This document shows, piece after piece, positions 6,945 to 11,295 of a DNA stretch of 11,295 nt (the stretch's first letter is position 1; each line of letters begins with the position of its first letter). This DNA is from Rhodoferax sp. (GTDB lineage: Bacteria > Pseudomonadota > Gammaproteobacteria > Burkholderiales > Burkholderiaceae_C): positions 1 through 11,295 of the forward strand of contig JAQTSL010000098.1 of assembly GCA_028711355.1 (NCBI GenBank), read 5' to 3'. The notes beneath the pieces were generated by a model. It saw only the letters and a program-made list of their open reading frames with translations, had not been told where the DNA came from and searched no databases. Position numbers and translations under genes: made by a program.

Positions 6945-7360
6945 CCGGCGACGCTTTCGCCAGCACCACTGGTCTTGCCAGACACCACACCGGCATGCCA
7001 CTGGGCAACATCCTCGATGGCATTGGCCAAGGGCATCTGGGCTTCCACCCGGTCCATGATGAGGCGTTGCAGAATGGCCCCGAGCATCACCACGTTGTCT
7101 GCCATGTGTGGTTTGAGTTCGGTCAAAAATTGGCAGGTGGGTGGGTCAAAGGCGTAGCCACCCAGAAAATCGTCGAACTTTTTGTCGGTCGCCAGGGCGT
7201 AGCACATGTCATACACCAGGTTGAAGCTGCGTAGTTGTTGTGCTTCATCCATGGGGCCAAGATTGCTGAGCAGTTCTTCGACCAGATCACGGCGAAAGTC
7301 TTGCAGACTGTATTCCGAGCGTGCCTTGACCACGTCCTCGGCGGTAAATTCCCATTGCAT
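6941..7360 (-). CDS. Conserved-looking hypothetical protein, 139 aa
   Basis: I do not recognise this family. It is an acidic, mostly helical, soluble protein without a signal peptide or membrane segment. Notable parts are FRRDLVEELLSNLGPMDEAQ (about 22-41), FNLVYDMCYALATDKKFDDF (about 46-65), YAFDPPTCQFL and a helix with MLGAILQRLIMDRVEA. The tail from about residue 125 is Gly/Ser-rich and probably disordered. Only two cysteines are present (about 53 and 75), so a cluster-binding role is unlikely. The strong RBS AAAGGAG (7369-7375), 8 nt before the ATG, and the ATGA overlap with the nitroreductase gene support it as real. It follows the polyferredoxin gene by 24 nt. Inference: a small partner or chaperone-like protein of the same accessory set. 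Confidence 0.8.
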   Translation of the reverse strand: MQWEFTAEDVVKARSEYSLQDFRRDLVEELLSNLGPMDEAQQLRSFNLVYDMCYALATDKKFDDFLGGYAFDPPTCQFLTELKPHMADNVVMLGAILQRLIMDRVEAQMPLANAIEDVAQWHAGVVSGKTSGAGESVAG

Positions 7361-7368
7361 GTGGTGGT

Positions 7369-7375
7369 CTCCTTT
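7369..7375 (-). promoter_or_regulatory. Strong ribosome binding site for the 139-aa gene
   Basis: AAAGGAG on the minus strand, 8 nt before the ATG at 7360. It is the best Shine-Dalgarno match of the right-hand block, where most other genes rely on ATGA coupling. The last two genes may therefore be translated more strongly than those before them. Confidence 0.7.
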
Positions 7376-7384
7376 GGTGAATGT

Positions 7385-8512
7385 TCAGTCGGCTCCGAAG
7401 ATGGCATCAAACGCTTCTTCATCATCGCTGCAAATCGGGCATGTTTTTTCAGGTGTGGGCGACACAAAGTGCCGGTCACAGCGTGAGCAGCGTTGCGTGG
7501 CTTGTTTGATCAGAATTGTCGCGGCCTGGCCTGGCCGGGCATCCCAGGTGACTGGCGCATCCAGCACGCGGGGCTGGCACACCTCCAGACACACCTCGCA
7601 GGCCACGCAGCGGTCAGTCTGGAAGGTCAAGGCCCAGTCGTGCGGGTTTTGCTCGATCTGAATCGCCCCGGTCGGGCAGACCCGAAAGCAGGCCTCACAC
7701 AGCGTGCAGCCCGACTGCAGACTGAGCTGCATCAGGGGCAGGCGCTCATGCCATGCCACAGTGAAAGGGCGATCCGTCTTTTGCTTGCAGACGATTTGCA
7801 GCAGCTCACGCTGATCAGACACCATGTAGGCGGCGGCGCGAATGGCCTGGGCGGGTACAAGCGCGGGTTGCTTGTTCGGGGTTTTCTCCGCACCCGTTTC
7901 AGTTTTGCCGCGAAACAGTCGGCCAAACAGGCTGCGCCTGGCGCTGACGTTGGTGCTTTTGATTTGGCTTGAGCGTTGGGCTGGCGTGCTGCGGCTGTCT
8001 TCGGCCAGCACGGGCAGTACCCATGCTGGCTCGGCGGCGTTGCTGTCTATACCCAGCTTTTGTGCCGTCTGCAAGCTGTCCACAGCCGCCAGGCTGAGCC
8101 GGAGTTGTTCGGCCCCGGTTTTGCCGTGTGCACACTGGCCACAAAACCCGCTGCCGTGCAGTGTCACCGGCAAGCGGCGTTTGGCCATGTAGCTCAACCA
8201 GACGGCATCAATGGCGCCCAGGCAGGGGATGTGTGCATCCGCCTGGCAACCTGAGGGTTCACAAGCCAGACTGAAGCTGGGTCTTTTGATGGCCTCGCGC
8301 AGGATGTCGATGGGTTTGAAATCATCACTGCGCCAGGCGTTGGTGTGGCAGGCGCTGACACACAAGGCGCAGTTTTTGCAACGCTCTGCCACCAGCGCGG
8401 CACCGGCATCTGACAGTGTGATGGCATCGTGCGGGCAGGCGTCGGCACAGCGACGGCATTCGCTGTAGCGGAAGCGATAACGGGTGCAGTGGCTGACGCG
8501 AATTTCAGGCAT
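7385..8512 (-). CDS. Polyferredoxin with central CxxC domain and C-terminal zinc ribbon
   Basis: A 375-residue iron-sulfur protein without signal peptide, so cytoplasmic. N-terminal module: an atypical set Cys9, Cys19-x2-Cys22-x3-Cys26-Pro, then a regular Cys45-x2-Cys48-x2-Cys51-x3-Cys55. Middle (about 80-145): CEPSGC at 84-89, IPCLGAID around Cys97 and FCGQC at 124-127, a layout like the MvhD/FrhD hydrogenase-delta fold. A Ser/Lys/Pro-rich linker spans about 172-218. A second ferredoxin module has Cys269-x2-272-x2-275-x3-279-Pro and Cys302-x2-305-x2-308-x3-312. The C-terminus is a zinc-ribbon or rubredoxin-like Cys342-x2-345-x12-358-x2-361 with an acidic tail. About four [4Fe-4S] clusters are expected. 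Likely role: electron transfer or cluster delivery to the associated enzyme. The ATG at 8512 is 5 nt after the rhodanese-like stop. Similar multi-cluster proteins sit in formate dehydrogenase gene clusters, but no specific family is certain. Confidence 0.88.
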   Translation of the reverse strand: MPEIRVSHCTRYRFRYSECRRCADACPHDAITLSDAGAALVAERCKNCALCVSACHTNAWRSDDFKPIDILREAIKRPSFSLACEPSGCQADAHIPCLGAIDAVWLSYMAKRRLPVTLHGSGFCGQCAHGKTGAEQLRLSLAAVDSLQTAQKLGIDSNAAEPAWVLPVLAEDSRSTPAQRSSQIKSTNVSARRSLFGRLFRGKTETGAEKTPNKQPALVPAQAIRAAAYMVSDQRELLQIVCKQKTDRPFTVAWHERLPLMQLSLQSGCTLCEACFRVCPTGAIQIEQNPHDWALTFQTDRCVACEVCLEVCQPRVLDAPVTWDARPGQAATILIKQATQRCSRCDRHFVSPTPEKTCPICSDDEEAFDAIFGAD

Positions 8513-8517
8513 GAGGC

Positions 8518-9012
8518 TCAGAGCTTGGCTTTGGGCTTGCTGCTCAGGATTTGCAGCGTTTCTCCTGACTCACAGGTATTTTTTGGAATGACAAACGTCC
8601 CGCCTACGGGCGGTGCACCCACTTCACTGGAAGCTGGCATCTTGTCGAGTGCCTTGCGCACAAATTCCCAGGCCGTCACGCCGCCGCGCACAACGAAAAT
8701 GGCTTTACCGGGGTGTTGTTTGGCCAAAATTTCGGCAACGCTCAAAGCACCCGGGTTGTCGTCACCCACCACAATGACCGAGGCGGTGGGCACAATGCTC
8801 ATGCCTGGGCGGTAGATGAGCGCATCTGCCAGCACAGGGTGCTGGCGCTGCTTGGCGCTGCGGGCATCAATCACACAACAAGGCGGGGCGTGTTTGAGCG
8901 ATTCGATCAGCTCAAGCTCATCACGCAGTGAGGCTTGTGCCTGTGCCGCCAGCGCCCAGACCGCAGTGGTCGCCACGGCCAGAGTTCGCCAAAATAGGGT
9001 TGCGGTTTTCAT
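8518..9012 (-). CDS. Exported rhodanese-like protein lacking the catalytic cysteine
   Basis: A 164-residue protein with a clear Sec signal peptide (MKTATLFWRT, hydrophobic core 11-21, cleavage after AQA near residue 27), hence periplasmic. The mature part follows the rhodanese pattern: VIDARSAK (about 48-54), SVIVVGDDNPGALSVAEILA (about 78-97) and FVVRGGVTAWEFV (106-118). Active rhodaneses carry a cysteine at the loop after the VIVV strand; here the loop is GDDNPG with none. Sulfur transfer by that route is therefore unlikely, and a binding or structural role is inferred. Cysteines remain at 45-46 and 147 and could form disulfides. The ATG at 9012 overlaps the previous stop as ATGA. The frame continues upstream to 9333 but overlaps that gene, so the signal-peptide start is chosen. 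The polyferredoxin gene follows. Confidence 0.87.
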   Translation of the reverse strand: MKTATLFWRTLAVATTAVWALAAQAQASLRDELELIESLKHAPPCCVIDARSAKQRQHPVLADALIYRPGMSIVPTASVIVVGDDNPGALSVAEILAKQHPGKAIFVVRGGVTAWEFVRKALDKMPASSEVGAPPVGGTFVIPKNTCESGETLQILSSKPKAKL

Positions 9013-9695
9013 GCTGATGTCAGGTTTTGACCGGTGAGTGCAGTGCGTTTGACCAGCGCATGGCGGCGCTGGTACAGCGCGGCTGGCAAGGCCAATTGGC
9101 TGACTTGTCCAAATTCGATCCAGTCCGCCAGTACCGGGGGGGTGTCTGTCAGGGGCGCCACCCAAAGCTTGTCGCCCACGGTTTCCACCAGCCCGGCGCA
9201 TAAATTCAAATCCGCATCGTCGGTCATGTCGGCACGCAGCAAAATGCTGCTCACCCCGTGCTGCAGCATGGCGTTGACCCAGTTGGCGGCACGCACACCC
9301 GAAGGCTCGCCGCTGGCCTTGAGCACTTCCCACACCGGCTCACACAAGGACGGGGTGACCACACTGAAGTCGGCATTGGATTCGGTCTCAAACGACCAAC
9401 TGACTGACTGGCGTTGCACCGGCACGTGCAGGCCAATGCGCGCACTGCCAAAAGCTTGCACCAAGCGCGTCACCATGCTGCTGTCAAACAAGGCGGCTTC
9501 GCCCAACAAGACTTTTTTGGCACCGGCCTGTAGCAAACTGGTGGCCGCCGCCTCGGATTCGCCCGCCAGCACCACCTGGGCATTCTTGACCAGGCTGGGC
9601 ACAGAGGCCAAACGCGGCGTGCAGCAGATCAGTGTGGGCTGCGCCGGGCTGGCTTCAGAGAAGTTTTTCGCCAGGCAGCAAAACTGCACACTCAT
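9009..9695 (-). CDS. Degenerate HisA/HisF-like (beta/alpha)-barrel protein
   Basis: A 228-residue soluble protein. From about residue 45 it follows the HisA/HisF barrel layout: SLLQAGAKKVLLGEAALFDS then VTRLVQAFGSARIGLHVPVQ (about 53-94) matches the HisF segment in which a residue pair after LLRAGADKV leads into RFGS. AANWVNAMLQHGVSSILLRA (about 136-155) matches the strand bearing the second catalytic aspartate, and a last GG-type strand is replaced by VAPLTDT. The N-terminal quarter that carries the first catalytic aspartate is missing or unrecognisable, and the second aspartate region reads ADMTDDA out of register. It is thus probably not a histidine-pathway enzyme. Role unknown; phosphate or nucleotide binding could be retained. 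ATGA overlaps join it to both neighbours. The similarity is judged by eye only. Confidence 0.75.
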   Translation of the reverse strand: MSVQFCCLAKNFSEASPAQPTLICCTPRLASVPSLVKNAQVVLAGESEAAATSLLQAGAKKVLLGEAALFDSSMVTRLVQAFGSARIGLHVPVQRQSVSWSFETESNADFSVVTPSLCEPVWEVLKASGEPSGVRAANWVNAMLQHGVSSILLRADMTDDADLNLCAGLVETVGDKLWVAPLTDTPPVLADWIEFGQVSQLALPAALYQRRHALVKRTALTGQNLTSA

Positions 9696-10141
9696 GGTGT
9701 TGCCCTGGTGTATTCAAATTTGGCATAAACAAAGGGGACCATCGGGCACTCGGCATCGGTAGCCAAACCCACCAGCATCGGGCGCAAGTCCTGCAACGTG
9801 CCATAAATCGGCTCAATCTTGATGCCCATGTAACACGGCCGGTATTTGCCCAAGGCCAGCAATGCATCGTCGATCAGTAAGCGGGCCCCGTCCTGGTTTT
9901 GACTTTGGGTAAAAAACAGCGCCAGGGTGGCAAACGCCAGTGCTTGCAACAACTCGGCTTCGGGGTCTTTGGTGCCCAGCGGGCTATTACGAATCAGGCG
10001 AGACCAGCGTTCATTCAACCAATCATGCAAGAGTCCCAACTGGTTGTTGTTCCACATGATGGCGACTTCACCCCAGTCCAGCTCGGACAAGACCGCACGA
10101 TCTGGTGGCAATAGGGGTTGTGAGTGCAAATCCAGAAGCAT
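9692..10141 (-). CDS. Hypothetical protein, 149 aa
   Basis: Family not recognised. The 149-residue product has no signal peptide; a hydrophobic helix ELLQALAFATLALFFTQSQN lies at about 63-82 and looks like a buried helix rather than a membrane span. Other marked parts are WGEVAIMWNNNQLGLLHDWL (about 23-42) and the C-terminal YRPCYMGIKIEP and CPMVPFVYAKFEY. The helical content recalls small TorD-type or partner proteins, but no motif supports that. The start at 10141 is preferred over an in-frame start at 10255, which would overlap the chaperone gene by 100 nt; GAGGG lies 11 nt upstream. It follows the chaperone gene by 14 nt and overlaps the HisA/HisF-like gene as ATGA, so it belongs to the same transcript. 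Confidence 0.78.
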   Translation of the reverse strand: MLLDLHSQPLLPPDRAVLSELDWGEVAIMWNNNQLGLLHDWLNERWSRLIRNSPLGTKDPEAELLQALAFATLALFFTQSQNQDGARLLIDDALLALGKYRPCYMGIKIEPIYGTLQDLRPMLVGLATDAECPMVPFVYAKFEYTRATP

Positions 10142-10155
10142 AATTTTCTTGTCCC

Positions 10156-11031
10156 TCAAAAAGCCAGGTCTGAAACTTGTGCAGGAATGGGGGTAATGGG
10201 TATCACGCGCCCTTGTCCTGGGGCTTGCATACGCTCGGCCGCGCCCGACGGACATTCACCACAAATCGGCTCGTCCGGGTTGAATTCCAGGGTGATTTCG
10301 GATTTGGGGATCACCAGTTGCCCCTGGTCCAGGTCTTCGAGCCGTGTCAAGCCCATGGCGGCAATTTCTTCGCTGGCAAAGCCGTGCAGAAAACGAGCCA
10401 TTTCACGGTAAAACGAATGGTTGGAGGCACGGGAAATCAGACCACTGTAGCCGCGCACCCAACGCCCCAAATGGAGCGACCAGAAACGCCTGATTTCCTT
10501 GTCGTGCTGTCGATAGGCGGCCAGGTCATTGGCGGCAGCAGCCTGGGCGCAACGCTCCAGCATTTCAGCGACAAACATCAACTCCAACCCCAGCTGGTCG
10601 GCAAACACCTCAAAGCGTCCCTTGCTTTGGGCAAAGCCCAGGCGTTGGTAAAGCGCCGCTATCTGGTAATGCGGGTCTTGTTTGAAGCGTCCGGTCAAGC
10701 GCACCGACTCCACCGGTGGAAACCCGCCGGAGGACGCAAACAGCGTGGCATATTCGCAGGCCAGTACATCGGCCAGGGTGTGCAGATCGGTGTCGAGAAA
10801 ATCAGACTCGAATTTCACCCCCACCTGCTCCAGAGAACGCAGCCACGCGGCATTGCCCATGGTGCTCAAGAACTCGATCGAGGGTTCTTCAACAAACACG
10901 CCCGCCAAGACCCGGTAAATGCGTGCACGCGCCGAGCTCTCAGCCCCAAGTTGCGCCAAGTCCAGCGCAACACCCGTTGCCGAGGGCGTCTCGTCTTCAA
11001 CCGTGTCGAAATCGAAAGTGGCATTGAGCAT
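10156..11031 (-). CDS. TorD/DmsD-family molybdoenzyme chaperone
   Basis: A cytoplasmic all-helical chaperone that binds the apo form or the Tat leader of a molybdenum enzyme of the DMSO reductase family during cofactor insertion. The 291-residue protein shows the family's landmarks: EYATLFASSGGFPPVESVRL (about 93-112), DQLGLELMFVAEMLER (145-160) and FWSLHLGRWVRGY (183-195). It is longer than typical TorD proteins of about 200 residues, with an N-terminal acidic segment and a C-terminal tail (about 245-291) holding CGEC at 257-260. The ATG at 11031 is chosen because AAGG lies 6 nt upstream (11038-11041). An in-frame start at 11076 would sit inside the terminator. It opens the seven-gene block directly after that terminator. 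Similar longer forms accompany type II enzymes (chlorate, selenate, ethylbenzene or dimethylsulfide families), but the partner here is not visible. Confidence 0.88.
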   Translation of the reverse strand: MLNATFDFDTVEDETPSATGVALDLAQLGAESSARARIYRVLAGVFVEEPSIEFLSTMGNAAWLRSLEQVGVKFESDFLDTDLHTLADVLACEYATLFASSGGFPPVESVRLTGRFKQDPHYQIAALYQRLGFAQSKGRFEVFADQLGLELMFVAEMLERCAQAAAANDLAAYRQHDKEIRRFWSLHLGRWVRGYSGLISRASNHSFYREMARFLHGFASEEIAAMGLTRLEDLDQGQLVIPKSEITLEFNPDEPICGECPSGAAERMQAPGQGRVIPITPIPAQVSDLAF

Positions 11032-11037
11032 ATAAAA

Positions 11038-11041
11038 CCTT
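11038..11041 (-). promoter_or_regulatory. Ribosome binding site deciding the chaperone start
   Basis: AAGG on the minus strand, 6 nt before the ATG at 11031. It begins immediately behind the T-run of the terminator, so the terminator and the start of the chaperone gene are directly joined. Confidence 0.6.
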
Positions 11042-11074
11042 AAAAAGCCGATCCACACATTCGTGCAGATCGGC
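11042..11074 (-). terminator. Factor-independent terminator between the upstream gene and the chaperone gene
   Basis: On the minus strand GCCGATC (11068-11074) pairs perfectly with GATCGGC (11047-11053). An inner CAC-GAAT-GTG hairpin continues the stem after a symmetric TG/TG mismatch. TTTTT follows at 11042-11046. It should end most transcripts of the gene finishing at 11129. No good promoter is seen between it and the chaperone gene, so read-through may feed the downstream block at a reduced level. Confidence 0.75.
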
Positions 11075-11128
11075 AACTTGTTGTCTATTCCATCCCATCA
11101 CGGGGCTGTGCGCCTCGTTTCAAACGAA

Positions 11129-11295
11129 TCAGTGTCCGCCTGCCGCCTTGTGTTTGACACTCTCGGGCCCACCCCAGGCCGCCATCTCCGGGTGCATCTT
11201 GCGGTGCAGGTCGCCGGGGTAGGCATAACGCATGGTTTCCTTGAAGGCTTCCACGTGTTTGTCCCGGTTGCCCACCGAGTCGCCATATTGGTCGT
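11129..11295 (-). CDS. C-terminal end of an unidentified protein (partial, cut by the window edge)
   Basis: Only the last 54 codons and the TGA are in the window. The visible tail begins DQYGDSVGNRDKHVEAF and continues with MRYAYPGDLHRKMHPEMAAW, ending in a Lys/Gly/His-rich tail. It is soluble and charged, without membrane segments or cysteines. Position and the following TorD-type chaperone suggest a structural subunit of a molybdoenzyme, perhaps the iron-sulfur or catalytic subunit, but the residues alone do not show this. The reading frame was chosen because it runs open from the edge to a stop just before the terminator and gives protein-like composition. A competing 62-residue frame in 11098-11286 is Arg/Thr/Pro-rich and looks like a shadow. 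Confidence 0.65.
   Translation of the reverse strand, partial: DQYGDSVGNRDKHVEAFKETMRYAYPGDLHRKMHPEMAAWGGPESVKHKAAGGH

Noticed and set aside
9013..9333. Upstream extension of the rhodanese-like frame
   Set aside because: It overlaps the HisA/HisF-like gene by more than 300 nt and would bury the signal peptide that starts at 9012.
10177..11043. Plus-strand open frame of 288 codons opposite the chaperone gene
   Set aside because: Antisense to a gene with clear TorD motifs; composition typical of a shadow frame.
11090..11125. Possible promoter TTGAAA for the chaperone gene
   Set aside because: The -35 is acceptable, but at 17 nt the -10 position reads TGATGG, and the terminator would lie downstream of it.
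11115..11127. Inverted repeat TCGTTT-C-AAACGA just after the partial gene
   Set aside because: The 1-nt spacer is too short for an RNA hairpin, and the short arms are within chance; the real terminator follows at 11042-11074.
11098..11286. Minus-strand open frame of 62 codons at the right edge
   Set aside because: Arg/Thr/Pro-rich shadow of the frame ending at 11129, which runs open to the edge and has protein-like composition.

Overview
The window reads as a chromosomal segment of a betaproteobacterium, most likely from the Comamonadaceae (Rhodoferax/Polaromonas-like). This rests on the G+C-rich coding style, the protein families, and a short dispersed AGCGCT-type repeat (about 6021-6080, with a second copy inside a gene near 3687-3735) that I remember from that family. 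The genus is an inference. All recognised genes are on the minus strand, so transcription runs from right to left. No rRNA, tRNA, CRISPR array or intact insertion sequence was seen.

Left block (2-5790): a compact three-gene operon with its own promoter. A periplasmic adaptor (membrane fusion protein) is followed by an RND inner-membrane pump and then a type I sulfide:quinone oxidoreductase. The adaptor and pump are adjacent or overlapping, and the oxidoreductase follows after 37 nt. The promoter has a -10 of TATACT overlapped by a near-palindrome, AATATAC-N8-GTATATT, whose C-rich/G-rich core resembles CsoR/CstR-type operators. This fits induction of sulfide oxidation together with an export system by a persulfide- or metal-sensing repressor encoded elsewhere. 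No outer-membrane TolC-like gene is visible.

Middle (5791-6296): about 500 bp without a convincing gene. It holds a perfect 16-bp palindrome (5889-5904), the dispersed repeat, a small stem-loop, and a possible scrap of an insertion-sequence end touching the end of the next gene.

Right block (6297-11031): seven tightly packed genes, read in the order TorD-like chaperone, unknown 149-aa protein, degenerate HisA/HisF-like protein, exported rhodanese-like protein without a catalytic cysteine, polyferredoxin with a zinc-ribbon tail, unknown 139-aa protein, YdjA-like nitroreductase. Three of the junctions are 4-nt ATGA overlaps. Upstream, after a factor-independent terminator, lies the last 54 codons of another gene (11129-11295) that I could not identify. 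A TorD chaperone implies a molybdoenzyme of the DMSO reductase family just outside the window. The block looks like an accessory or maturation set for it, and the combination is not one I can match to a named system.
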